From an uncultured Paracoccaceae bacterium (GTDB lineage: Bacteria > Pseudomonadota > Alphaproteobacteria > Rhodobacterales > Rhodobacteraceae), in contig CANNFQ010000010.1 in assembly GCA_947503925.1 (NCBI GenBank), positions 113,752 through 177,751 of the forward strand: a stretch of DNA of 64,000 bases, given 5' to 3'. The notes beneath the pieces were generated by a model, which did no database searches, was not told the DNA's origin, and was given only the letters and a program-made list of their open reading frames with translations. Positions 46,468 through 55,082 of this stretch are shown here, in pieces; within the stretch, counting starts at the first letter, position 1; every line of letters starts with the position of its first letter. Made by a program: the position numbers and the translations under genes.

Positions 46468-47066
46468 GAATGCTCCTGCTTACGCTTTTCAATGGTGCTT
46501 TTGCGGCTCAGCACAACCCAGATCGTTTGCAGAATAATCCGCAGATCAATCAGCACACCCCAGCGGGCAAACAGATCAATATAGCGGTTGTCAAAAACGA
46601 TCTTTTGCGGCCAGTCCAACGCATTCCGGCCCGACACCTGCGCCAGCCCCGTTACCCCCGGCTTCATGCGAAACCGGCGCTTCGTCTCGGGCGCAAAATC
46701 GGCGATATCACCCAGTTCATAAGTCACCGGCGGACGCGGCCCGACCAGGGCCATGGAGCCATTCAGAATATTGAAGAACTGCGGCAGCTCATCAAGGCTG
46801 GTCTTACGCAGAAAATGCCCGACCCGGGTAATCCGGTCATCATCATCATAGCTGAACAGCCCGGTGCCCATCTGCTCGGCATTTTCGACCATGGTGCGGA
46901 ATTTATACATCTTGTAAGGCACGATATCGCGACCCAACCGTTCCTGCACAAAAAACACGCTGCCCTTGCTGTCGCGCTTGATCCACAGGGCAATCAGGAT
47001 CATCGGCAGGCCAAGGATGGCCAACCCGATCAACGCCCCGGTGATATCCATCAACCGCTTGATCAT
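46464..47066 (-). CDS. Priming sugar transferase (undecaprenyl-phosphate sugar phosphotransferase type)
   Basis: 200 residues from ATG 47066, overlapping the aminotransferase stop (ATGA). Short PglC/WcaJ-type protein: one N-terminal hydrophobic segment ([20 protein letters not shown]), [65 protein letters not shown]. It would put the first sugar phosphate onto the lipid carrier at the inner membrane to begin glycan repeat assembly. Confidence 0.93.
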   Translation of the reverse strand: MIKRLMDITGALIGLAILGLPMILIALWIKRDSKGSVFFVQERLGRDIVPYKMYKFRTMVENAEQMGTGLFSYDDDDRITRVGHFLRKTSLDELPQFFNILNGSMALVGPRPPVTYELGDIADFAPETKRRFRMKPGVTGLAQVSGRNALDWPQKIVFDNRYIDLFARWGVLIDLRIILQTIWVVLSRKSTIEKRKQEHS

Positions 47067-47998
47067 GCGCCCTTTTCCGTCTGCCAGACACCGGTGCGCC
47101 ATTCCGGGCGCGCCGCATCGACCCCGTCAGCAATATCCAGATATGCCCCCAGCAACGCCAGTGTCACCGGACCCATCCGCCCATCACCCACCATGAACCG
47201 GTCGATCCCCGTGATCGGGGTCAGTTCCGCCGCGCTGCCACACAGGAAAATCTCATCCGCAAGGTACAGCTCACTGCGGTCCACGACGCGAACTTCCGTT
47301 GGCAGGTCAGTGGCTTGGATCAATTTCAAAAGCGTGTCGCGCGTGATGCTTTCCAGGATCGAACCGCTGGTTGGCGGCGTGATCAACACACCATCGCGCA
47401 CCAGCATTACGCAAGATCCGGCACCTTCGCTGACCTTGCCATCGCCATCCAGCAGGATCGGCAGGTCATAGCCTGCTGCCTTCGCCTCCAAATGCGCATA
47501 CCGCCCGTTGATGTAATTCGCCCCGGCTTTGACTCGCGGTGGCATGCTCAGATCATCAATGCGGCGCCAGGTGGACACGCAGGCGCGCAGACCGGACGCG
47601 TTGGTGGCGTCGCGGCGGGGTTTGGTGATCGGTGCGACGAACATCTCAACCGGGGTGCTGCTATGCCATGTGCCTTCGCCATCGACAAACAAGGTGGCGC
47701 GCACCGCCAGATCAGCGCGATAGGCGTTTTCCTGAATAACCTGGACAATCGCCTGTTTGATCTCATCCACGCTGTAAGGGCAATCCAGCCCGATCAACCG
47801 GCAAGAGGCGAACAGGCGGTCCAGATGGTCATCCAGACGGAACAGAAAAACATCTTCGCTCTCCGCGTTCCAATAGCCACGAATGCCTTCAAACACATTC
47901 AAACCGAACTGGGCCGTTGGTGAAAGGACACTGATCTGCGCATCCTCGGCTGGCATGATCTGCCCCTTAAACCAAATTTTACGTTTCTGTGGCATCAT
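47063..47998 (-). CDS. Class IV (branched-chain type) aminotransferase
   Basis: 311 residues of the IlvE/D-amino-acid aminotransferase fold: LNVFEGIRGYWN, PPRVKAGANYINGRYA with the catalytic Lys, VSEGAGSCVMLVRDG, and TRDTLLKLI. Branched-chain aminotransferase is the usual annotation, but the location inside a glycan/decarboxylase run makes a dedicated substrate more likely than housekeeping valine synthesis. Overlaps its neighbours by four bases on each side. Confidence 0.87.
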   Translation of the reverse strand: MMPQKRKIWFKGQIMPAEDAQISVLSPTAQFGLNVFEGIRGYWNAESEDVFLFRLDDHLDRLFASCRLIGLDCPYSVDEIKQAIVQVIQENAYRADLAVRATLFVDGEGTWHSSTPVEMFVAPITKPRRDATNASGLRACVSTWRRIDDLSMPPRVKAGANYINGRYAHLEAKAAGYDLPILLDGDGKVSEGAGSCVMLVRDGVLITPPTSGSILESITRDTLLKLIQATDLPTEVRVVDRSELYLADEIFLCGSAAELTPITGIDRFMVGDGRMGPVTLALLGAYLDIADGVDAARPEWRTGVWQTEKGA

Positions 47999-49110
47999 GC
48001 CTCTTTCACTTCCATATCGTCACGCGCGGTTTGCCACGCGGCCAGCCCGGCAGCCAGATTGCCCGAAGAATGAAGCGCCCAAAGACCGGGGGCAAGCGGA
48101 CCGGCGGGCAGAAGATCAATATATTGCGTAAATTCGCATGTCACTGCACCGATAAATGCAAACACACCGTCGGATTTCAGGATACCGGCCTTGGTCAGGC
48201 GGTTTTCGATCAGGGCCAACAAAGCGTCCTGATCGATTTCGGGCGCACGGTGGAACTCGACAAGGAAACGCGCTGCCGACGGGTCCGCATCCGGCATATC
48301 AATCCGGGAAATCCGGGCGACCTGCGGGTCGCGCCAGAAGGCCGCATAGGTATGGCTTGTCGCGATATCTGTGCGGTTCACCTGCACCACAGCGGCATGG
48401 CGCTGTGCGAATTGCGGCGGGTCGGCCTTGTACGCCGTGTCCGATACCGGGCGTAGATTGGTCGCCGTCGTCAGAAAAACCCGCCCTGCCCTGCGTGTTG
48501 CGCCATCAGCACCGGTTAGGACCCACTGATCAGTATCGCGCTGCAACCCCGTCACATCCATCACCGCAAACGCCACCCCCGCGTCGCGGCAAGCCCCGGT
48601 CAGTTTTTCCACGAAATCCGCATAGCCATCCCGCGGACCACGCATTTTTTGCGAGGCAAAGAACGACCCCAATTGATACCGGATATAGCTGTGCAGTTTG
48701 GTTTGAAAATTGATCAGCTGATTGCGATAGGCAGCCCCTTTAATCAGTACGTCCAGACGGGCCTTCCCATAGCCCACCAACAGGCGCAGCCCGGATGCCA
48801 CCATCAAGAAACGGTTGAAATACGGGATCTTGAAGCCTGTCCGATGCACCCGGATTGGCTGCGCGTCCAGCCCGGTAAAGAGCACGCCAGCGGCACTTTC
48901 CAGAAGGTCGTAAATGCCCGGGAAAACCTCGATCACGTGGCACGCGATTTCAACATTGTCGCCGGTATCCAGCCGCGCCAATTGCCATGATCCGCCCCAG
49001 TTATCGGTCCGGTCCACCACGCAGACGCGGTGGCCCTTGTGTGCACGGTCGAGCGCGTGGACCAGCATCAAAGGGCTTGACCCTATGATAACCTCTTCAG
49101 CCTGCGTCAT
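47995..49110 (-). CDS. FAD/NAD(P)-binding protein of unknown substrate in glycan cluster
   Basis: 371 residues from ATG 49110; upstream in-frame codons overlap the methyltransferase gene more deeply. N-terminal dinucleotide-binding beta-alpha-beta with a degenerate glycine motif (VIIGSSPLMLVHALD, then RVCVVDRTDNWGGSWQ). The NWGGSW and the later PYFNRFLMVASGL resemble NAD(P)-binding Rossmann proteins of the UDP-galactopyranose mutase/amine oxidase superfamily. The end (LWALHSSGNLAAGLAAWQ) is typical of FAD-dependent oxidoreductases. Reaction unknown; placed between an aminotransferase and a methyltransferase. Confidence 0.72.
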   Translation of the reverse strand: MTQAEEVIIGSSPLMLVHALDRAHKGHRVCVVDRTDNWGGSWQLARLDTGDNVEIACHVIEVFPGIYDLLESAAGVLFTGLDAQPIRVHRTGFKIPYFNRFLMVASGLRLLVGYGKARLDVLIKGAAYRNQLINFQTKLHSYIRYQLGSFFASQKMRGPRDGYADFVEKLTGACRDAGVAFAVMDVTGLQRDTDQWVLTGADGATRRAGRVFLTTATNLRPVSDTAYKADPPQFAQRHAAVVQVNRTDIATSHTYAAFWRDPQVARISRIDMPDADPSAARFLVEFHRAPEIDQDALLALIENRLTKAGILKSDGVFAFIGAVTCEFTQYIDLLPAGPLAPGLWALHSSGNLAAGLAAWQTARDDMEVKEA

Positions 49111-49798
49111 GCCCGTCCAGACCAGCCGTTGCGACAAGCCAGGTATCTGCATTATAGCGTCCGGTCCGCGATTGTCGGATCTGATAGCCGAAATCATCCA
49201 GCATCTGCTTTTCTGCTGGATCAACGTAGATCAGCACATGCGGCAGGCCCCGCAACAGTTCCAGAACAGTACGCAGCGTTTCACCCTGAAACGAGTTATA
49301 AAGATAGATGATCGCGCAATCGGAGATCAGATAGGATGTCAGATTGGTCGCACTGTCAGCGACGATCTGGATATCATCCTGCAACCCGGTCTTTGCCAGA
49401 TTGGCCTTGGCCATCTCGGCCAGCCCCGGATCATATTCAATGCCAATGGCAGGGTGTTTGAACTGGCCCTTGTGCAACTGTGCATAGACGAAAAGCACCT
49501 TGCCCTTGCCACAGCCCAGATCAAAGAACTGGGCATCGGCAAAGCGTTCCGCACCCAGCAAATCATGGGCGATCCGGGCCGTATCGCGGGTGACAGATGT
49601 GAAGGACGCCACATAAAGCAGACCGTCATCCTGTTCGTCATCGGCAGATGCGATCTGCTGTTCATTCTTGGGTACCCGGCTACTGGTCTGGGTGCCATTC
49701 TTCAGGTCAAACCAGACACTTTCCCGAAAATATATCCAGAAAAACACCAGACCACGCTGGCGTAACACCTTCAGAACAAAACGGATTTTCCCGATCAT
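49097..49798 (-). CDS. SAM-dependent methyltransferase in glycan cluster
   Basis: 233 residues. Class I methyltransferase with motif I FFDLGCGKGKVLF near residue 92 and the acidic loop GIEYDPGLAEMAKANL. The N-terminus (RFVLKVLRQRGLVFFWIYFRE) is hydrophobic/basic and could lie against the membrane. Target unknown, probably a sugar or its lipid-linked precursor. Overlaps the FAD gene by 14 bases and the glycosyltransferase by four. Confidence 0.82.
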   Translation of the reverse strand: MIGKIRFVLKVLRQRGLVFFWIYFRESVWFDLKNGTQTSSRVPKNEQQIASADDEQDDGLLYVASFTSVTRDTARIAHDLLGAERFADAQFFDLGCGKGKVLFVYAQLHKGQFKHPAIGIEYDPGLAEMAKANLAKTGLQDDIQIVADSATNLTSYLISDCAIIYLYNSFQGETLRTVLELLRGLPHVLIYVDPAEKQMLDDFGYQIRQSRTGRYNADTWLVATAGLDGHDAG

Positions 49799-51081
49799 AC
49801 GACACCCTTTTCATTGACCGGCGGCTGTTTTGCCAGCGCCTCCAGATGATCTGACATCCGGGGATAGATCATTGCCGCATCAAAACGTTCCTTGTGCAAC
49901 CTGATCGCAGACTGTTTCATTTTCGCCAATACCTCTGGCTTGTCGATCAGGTCACAGATGTTGCGGGCCAGCGCATCGGCGTCATGCGGCGGATATGTGA
50001 AACCGCTGCCCGTCTGCGCCGTCAACTGCCCCATTTCGCCCGCCAACCCGCATGCAATGGCCAGCCCGCCCGCCAGATATTCCGAGAATTTATTGGGGAT
50101 ATTGCGCAGGTAATTGGGCACCGGATTATAAGCGACCAGCCCAACGGATGCGATGGATAACAGCGCGTGGATTTCATCCCCTTCCAGCCAGCCGGGGAAG
50201 ATCACATGTTCATTCTGCGCAGCCATCTGCCGCAACCCCGCCTCTCGCGGTCCACTGCCGGCAATCACACATCTGAATTGCGGGCAGGTCTTGGCGATCT
50301 GTGCGGTTGCCGCGATCAGTGTATCGAAATCAGATTGATAACCGATGTTCCCGGCATAGACAGCCAAGACATTATCCGGGCCAACGCCCAGTTTCTGGCG
50401 CATCGCAGCGACGCTTTCATCGCTGGCGGGTGTATCCTTTGCTGGGTAGGACATCGGAAACACGGCGTCGCCGTCCCGCTGCGCCCGCCCTGCCCGCACA
50501 AGCCCCCAATCCAAATAGGATTGGGTCAGCCCGCTGACCGCTGTTGCGTTACGAAAGGCCCAGTTCAGCCGGAATGCCATCAAATGCAGCATAGTCAGGG
50601 TCGGCCCACGCATGAAATCCAGGCGTTTGGGTAGCAAATCAACATAGATGTCCGGCCATAGGTCACGCACATCGACGACGACGGGGATGTCGTGTGATCG
50701 CGCATATTTAACGGCCGCGTAGCACAGGGCGATAGGCACGTTCCCGACATGGATCAGGTCGGGCCGCATGGCCGACCGGCCCGCAATTTCAAGGAAATTT
50801 GCGCCCAGTTTCATATGGTTGCGGATACGCGCGGGACCGATATGGCGTTGGTAATCAGGGCTTTCGATAAACTGGTGAAAGTAGTTGTCGACCGACTCGA
50901 TCACTGACCCATCGCTGATCTGCTTCTTGGCCTGATGGCTGAAGGATGACCGCCAACGGGTAACGTGATGCCCCCGATCAGCCAAATATTCACATAAGGT
51001 GTTCGACCGCCATTCCCGCCGGTTCTTTTGCGTGCGCGGGGCGGGCGGATTTTCTTGCGCATGGATAACCCAGAAATTCAT
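49795..51081 (-). CDS. Glycosyltransferase family 4 (GT-B)
   Basis: 428 residues from ATG 51081 (MNFWVIHAQENPPAP); an in-frame start near 51201 adds 40 residues that do not look like a family N-terminus. GT4 parts: VVDVRDLWPDIYVDLLP, VYAGNIGYQSDFDTLIAA, RCVIAGSGPREAGL, VIFPGWLEGDEIHALL, NKFSEYLAGGLAIACG. It adds a sugar from a nucleotide donor to the lipid-linked repeat in the cytoplasm. The only ordinary glycosyltransferase in the window. Confidence 0.88.
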   Translation of the reverse strand: MNFWVIHAQENPPAPRTQKNRREWRSNTLCEYLADRGHHVTRWRSSFSHQAKKQISDGSVIESVDNYFHQFIESPDYQRHIGPARIRNHMKLGANFLEIAGRSAMRPDLIHVGNVPIALCYAAVKYARSHDIPVVVDVRDLWPDIYVDLLPKRLDFMRGPTLTMLHLMAFRLNWAFRNATAVSGLTQSYLDWGLVRAGRAQRDGDAVFPMSYPAKDTPASDESVAAMRQKLGVGPDNVLAVYAGNIGYQSDFDTLIAATAQIAKTCPQFRCVIAGSGPREAGLRQMAAQNEHVIFPGWLEGDEIHALLSIASVGLVAYNPVPNYLRNIPNKFSEYLAGGLAIACGLAGEMGQLTAQTGSGFTYPPHDADALARNICDLIDKPEVLAKMKQSAIRLHKERFDAAMIYPRMSDHLEALAKQPPVNEKGVV

Positions 51082-51204
51082 GGCGGCGTCAGCATGTCCC
51101 AAGTTGCGCGTTCCGGTTACTTGAACATCCCGTCCACCGAAATCGCAACCGAATACTGGTGCGCCGCCCATTCTCGATCTTGGATGTTGTATTGCGGGCA
51201 TGCC

Positions 51205-52518
51205 CTACATACGCGATCCGATCAGCCCCTCGCGCCTGGCAATCACCAAGGTACCACCAAACATCACAACCACGCTGATCACCAAGAATGACAGCCCTGC
51301 AAGCGTTTCATCAAACTGACCTCGGGCAAAAAGCGGTGTCAGAAGCGTGCACATCGCCGCAATCAATGTCACAGTCCAGACCACCTCGCGTTCCTGTGCC
51401 CGGAAGTAATAGGAGACCGCAAAGTAGAATTGGTTCAGCACAATCGCACAGGCATAAAACGCCAGAACGATCGGCGCTGATGCTCTGTTGGGAATGTCAG
51501 ATCCGATTTGACCCAAAACGAAGAAGCCCAACAAGACGGCCACAGCGCCCAATAGGGTCAGGCCAGCGGTCAGAAAACAGACCCGCCAGAAATCAACCCG
51601 GAGCGCGCCAAACGTTTTCGATACGGCCAGCTGTGTCCAGGGCCGGACTTTATAGGTCAAAAAGATGTTTGCGCTGCCGTTGATGGCCAGAAATATCTGC
51701 ACGCACATGCCAAAACGGCCTGCCTCCTCTGCACCTTGCAGCCAGAAGAGGATCGGGATCGGGGCCTGAAAGAACACATAGGCCGACAGCCACGTCACCG
51801 CCACACCCCGTTGAAAAGGCCAGATATCCGCCCGCCAGTTCAGGTCAGATGGCACCCGCCAGATCGCGGCGGAAAAGGTCAACCGCACCTCTGCTACTGT
51901 GAAATAGGCCAACAGGATCGCAAGACATAATGTGACCCCCAGCGCGACGGGCAGCGCGGCAAGGCCGAAACCACCATAAGCCAGAAAACCGATCAGGATG
52001 ACGTTCAATGCGCTGACAAACAGACGCAGATAGGCCGCCGCCTGCACATGCCCCAGACCGTCCAATATCCGCAGATAGATGTTGAAAATCATCAGCACAC
52101 TTGAGCAGGCGCAATAGGCCAGCCAGATCACCGTCAGATGCGATATGCCGAAACTGTTTTTGGCAAAGGTCACCAGCCCAATCGACCCTATAACCAGAAT
52201 CATCATCAACCCCGCCAGTACCGACCAGATGCCCGCGAAACGCAGGATGCCGCCCAGCGCCTGAACCGGGTCGTGCTGGTTTTGCAGTTCCGCGCTTGCC
52301 ACACGCCGCGCAGCCAGATTTCCCAGCGTGAACCCGACCCCCAGATCAAAAAAGTAATGCGCTGTCACGAGGCTCAGGAACGTGTAGAAAACCCCTTGTT
52401 CAATTGGGGAGTAGAGCGTCGATACGACCAAGATCAGGCAAAACCCAACAAAAAGGTTTCCCACCCGCGCCGCTGCAACCGGGATGATCCCACGGTATTC
52501 GGTCAGAATGGCGTTCAT
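51205..52518 (-). CDS. Polysaccharide flippase-like multi-pass membrane protein (Wzx/MATE type)
   Basis: 437 residues with about 12 hydrophobic segments from ATG 52518. It resembles Wzx-type flippases of the MOP superfamily (VGFTLGNLAARRVAS; LFVGFCLILVVSTLYSPIEQG; AIVLNQFYFAVSYYFRAQEREV). Likely flips the lipid-linked repeat to the periplasm. Its start overlaps the stop of a small hypothetical frame by four bases (ATGA). Confidence 0.82.
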   Translation of the reverse strand: MNAILTEYRGIIPVAAARVGNLFVGFCLILVVSTLYSPIEQGVFYTFLSLVTAHYFFDLGVGFTLGNLAARRVASAELQNQHDPVQALGGILRFAGIWSVLAGLMMILVIGSIGLVTFAKNSFGISHLTVIWLAYCACSSVLMIFNIYLRILDGLGHVQAAAYLRLFVSALNVILIGFLAYGGFGLAALPVALGVTLCLAILLAYFTVAEVRLTFSAAIWRVPSDLNWRADIWPFQRGVAVTWLSAYVFFQAPIPILFWLQGAEEAGRFGMCVQIFLAINGSANIFLTYKVRPWTQLAVSKTFGALRVDFWRVCFLTAGLTLLGAVAVLLGFFVLGQIGSDIPNRASAPIVLAFYACAIVLNQFYFAVSYYFRAQEREVVWTVTLIAAMCTLLTPLFARGQFDETLAGLSFLVISVVVMFGGTLVIARREGLIGSRM

Positions 52519-52745
52519 TGCGGGTTGGCTCGTGCGGCCAATCCCGCATCCGGACAATGCAGCAAAGGGCCAAATGCGCGTGTCTTGATCAATTCGCTCA
52601 TCGCTTCAAAGACGCCCCCTGTTGCGCCTGGTTTCCGGCCTTCAATCAGATCTGAACGGAGAGGCGGGCATCCAGCGTTCAGCGATTGCCGCATGTCTTG
52701 GGCTTTTCGTCGTTTAACAGAATAAGGGGATCGTTCAATAGTCAC
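52515..52745 (-). CDS. Small hypothetical frame upstream of the flippase gene
   Basis: 76 residues, GTG at 52745; ATG at 52694 is a better internal start. It ends in ATGA overlap with the flippase start, which is the main reason to list it. The composition is ordinary for the organism and no domain is visible. The GTG lies inside a hairpin without ribosome site, so the frame could be chance. It could also be the decayed tail of a lost gene. Confidence 0.35.
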   Translation of the reverse strand: MTIERSPYSVKRRKAQDMRQSLNAGCPPLRSDLIEGRKPGATGGVFEAMSELIKTRAFGPLLHCPDAGLAARANPQ

Positions 52746-52772
52746 GGGTGTTCGCCCGGTGACCCTAGGGTC
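52741..52772 (-). terminator. Palindromic element after the phosphatase gene
   Basis: GTCACGGG/CCCGGTGAC (52741-52748/52755-52763, one-base bulge) is followed on the + strand by the perfect 12-bp palindrome GACCCTAGGGTC (52761-52772). It lies just beyond the stop of the phosphatase gene and could end that transcript; no U-tract is present. Confidence 0.45.
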
Positions 52773-52778
52773 GGTACC

Positions 52779-53528
52779 CTAAGCGGTGACAAAGCGGGCC
52801 GAGTTGTCGCTGATGGCGACGGCGGTCAGTGCCCCACCCCGATAGGCGCCAGTATCAACCGAAATACGCCCGTCACAAACAGCCCCTTTTGGAACGATTG
52901 TGTGCCCATGAATGACGCATTGGTCATCTGTACGCCGTTTGGCAAAGAAATTCGGATGCCCCCAAAGCAATGCGTTTTCACTTTGTGCATCAGGTGCCTT
53001 GTCGGGGTTCATCGACGCATGAACGCAATGCATGTTGCCACTGCTCCAGCGCATTGGAAGGTCGCGCAACCAGGCCAGCATGCCATCGGGCAGTGCCTTT
53101 TCCAGCGCGTTGGCAACGTCCAGTGCATCCTCTGTCGCGGTGGCTGCGCCAATCCCATAGCTGGCCAGCGTGTCGAGCCCACCGTATTTCAGCCAGCGCA
53201 CGCCGCACCCCAGCGGATCATCGATAAAATCAAGCATCATCGCCTCATGATTGCCTTTCAGGCAAATGATGTTGGCGGGATCTTGTGTCTGTAATGTATA
53301 AAGCCGCGCCAGCACCTGTGCTGACTGCGGGCCACGGTCAACGTAATCACCTAGAAAGATGCGCGGCCCCGGCCCGTCGCACTGTAATAAGAGGCTTTCC
53401 ATCTGCGGCAGACAGCCATGGATATCACCGATGGCAACAAATGGCCCGTCAGACGAAATCATGGTGCCGATGGTCGGACACTGCGCACTCACGTTGGGCC
53501 GCAATGATGACCATATCTTTTTGAACAT
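52779..53528 (-). CDS. PPP-family metallophosphoesterase (serine/threonine phosphatase-like)
   Basis: 249 residues from ATG 53528 with AGAGG upstream. All three metal-site motifs are intact: VAIGDIHGCLPQ, FLGDYVDRGPQ, CLKGNHEAMML, and the later VIHGHTIVPKGA. Such enzymes remove phosphate from proteins or small molecules with two metal ions. Its place next to wza-like export genes is where a tyrosine phosphatase (Wzb) is common, so it may regulate polysaccharide export, as inference. Confidence 0.9.
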   Translation of the reverse strand: MFKKIWSSLRPNVSAQCPTIGTMISSDGPFVAIGDIHGCLPQMESLLLQCDGPGPRIFLGDYVDRGPQSAQVLARLYTLQTQDPANIICLKGNHEAMMLDFIDDPLGCGVRWLKYGGLDTLASYGIGAATATEDALDVANALEKALPDGMLAWLRDLPMRWSSGNMHCVHASMNPDKAPDAQSENALLWGHPNFFAKRRTDDQCVIHGHTIVPKGAVCDGRISVDTGAYRGGALTAVAISDNSARFVTA

Positions 53529-53676
53529 GCACGACCTCTTGGTTTGCGCAACTGCGCGCTTGGTAAACAAGTACCAGCTCTTTTGCGGTATATGTGCATT
53601 TCATGCGCATCATGCAAATGGGATTGCTGGTGCGACAGATATGCCGATAGGAGGCCTGCCCCCAAAGTAGACGAGG

Positions 53677-55020
53677 TTAGTTCGTGACCACTGTGCCTGA
53701 AGTGATCAGGCTTGGTGTGAACTGCTGGATCACTCTGCTCCACTGCGTGATGGGCTGTTCAGCTGCAAAGATCACGTCATTGGGCCGCAATTCCAGCTTC
53801 GTCGCCATGACGAGGTTGGCCGCATTCCGGAAATCCAGATTATAGGCTGTAACCCGGCCCGCATCATCCTGATCGCGCAGCAGGTACACTTGGCTGGGGT
53901 TGGATGTTTCCGTGCTCAGCCCGCCTTCGGCAAAGAGCGCATCAGCCAGTGTCGCCTTGCGGGCAAATGGCATGGGAAAACGGCCCGGATTATTCACCTC
54001 ACCGGCCAGATAAACATAGTCGCGATCAAGCCCGTCTGCAGCCAGAAGCGCATTGAAACTCTCTCGTTTTTCGATGAGTTGCGCGCGCCGTTGGGTCAGT
54101 TCGGCCTCAAGTTCAGCCAGTGCCTGCGCCCTGGCCGATTGTGTCATCTGCGCGAGCGCAATTTGTTCCCGAAAATAGGCCTCGGCGCGGGTTAGCTCAA
54201 AATTCTCGTCGACAAAGATACTGTCATCCGTTGCAAGGCGGATTTTCCGAATATCAGGCCGAGCGAGGTAGATCCGCAAGGGTATCTGAAAAAGCGCGCC
54301 ATCCCGATAGATCCGAATGCTCGCCGCTTCCTGATCGCGCACCTGAATACCACCGGCACCCAGCAATGCATCCTCTAACGTCAGCGGGCGCAGCGTGATG
54401 GAAACAGCCCTAGGCGCAGCAACGGCACCACCCACGGACACACGTTGCGCGTTGAATTGCGTGATCTCCAGCGTGAAAGACGGATCAATCTGGTTTGAGA
54501 CTAGCGCCTGAAACACGGCGTCCTGCGCCTCTTGTACTGTCAGACCGCCCAGCACGACTGGGCCCACACTAGGCAGTGAAATCGTGCCGTCATCCTGCAC
54601 GGTGTAGCCCTGGCGCTGGTTTTGTGAGGCTAGCAGGCCTGCCAGCTCTTCCACAGTGTTGCCGGTGACTGCGGTGGCAAGAAGGACAACATCGCCCACA
54701 CCAATGCGGTAAGGCGTTAGGGGCGCCGATGGCGGCACCCTTGTGGCAATTGCATGGGCGGGCGCAGGGCGATCAAAAATCGGCTCTGGTCTGGTGGGAA
54801 GGCGCGCCGAGACATTATTGCTTGTCGCGGTGCGAAAGAAGGCTTCGGGCAGTGGTTTGGGATCGTACGGGGATTTGTTGGCATCCCGGATGACATCATT
54901 GGTCAAGACCAGAACGTTTACATTCGGATCATCATCGGGAACAGAGGGGCTGATATAGGCCGCGCCACATCCAACCAATGCCCCAAAAGACAAAATACTT
55001 GCAAAAACCAAGGGACGCAT
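53677..55020 (-). CDS. wza: Outer-membrane polysaccharide export protein (Wza-like)
   Basis: 447 residues. Lipoprotein signal peptide with lipobox LVGC at residues 15-18. Poly_export domain: YRIGVGDVVLLATAVTG, GYTVQDDGTISLPSVGPVVLGGLTVQEAQDAV, then SLBB-like regions with QRVSVGGAVAAPRAVSI and DYVYLAGEVNNPGRFPMPF. A coiled-coil-prone stretch (residues ~285-325, ARAQALAELEAELTQRRAQL) is present. It forms the outer-membrane channel. No wzc-like kinase is visible in the window. Confidence 0.9.
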   Translation of the reverse strand: MRPLVFASILSFGALVGCGAAYISPSVPDDDPNVNVLVLTNDVIRDANKSPYDPKPLPEAFFRTATSNNVSARLPTRPEPIFDRPAPAHAIATRVPPSAPLTPYRIGVGDVVLLATAVTGNTVEELAGLLASQNQRQGYTVQDDGTISLPSVGPVVLGGLTVQEAQDAVFQALVSNQIDPSFTLEITQFNAQRVSVGGAVAAPRAVSITLRPLTLEDALLGAGGIQVRDQEAASIRIYRDGALFQIPLRIYLARPDIRKIRLATDDSIFVDENFELTRAEAYFREQIALAQMTQSARAQALAELEAELTQRRAQLIEKRESFNALLAADGLDRDYVYLAGEVNNPGRFPMPFARKATLADALFAEGGLSTETSNPSQVYLLRDQDDAGRVTAYNLDFRNAANLVMATKLELRPNDVIFAAEQPITQWSRVIQQFTPSLITSGTVVTN

Positions 55021-55082
55021 TTCTTACGCCTTCTACTGCCATGGCCCAGCTTGGCAATTTCTGTGGCGGGCGCATAGCGTGT

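Noticed and set aside
46470..47471. 333-codon + strand frame across the sugar transferase and aminotransferase genes
   Set aside because: It crosses two well-supported overlapping genes and has no domain or start signal.
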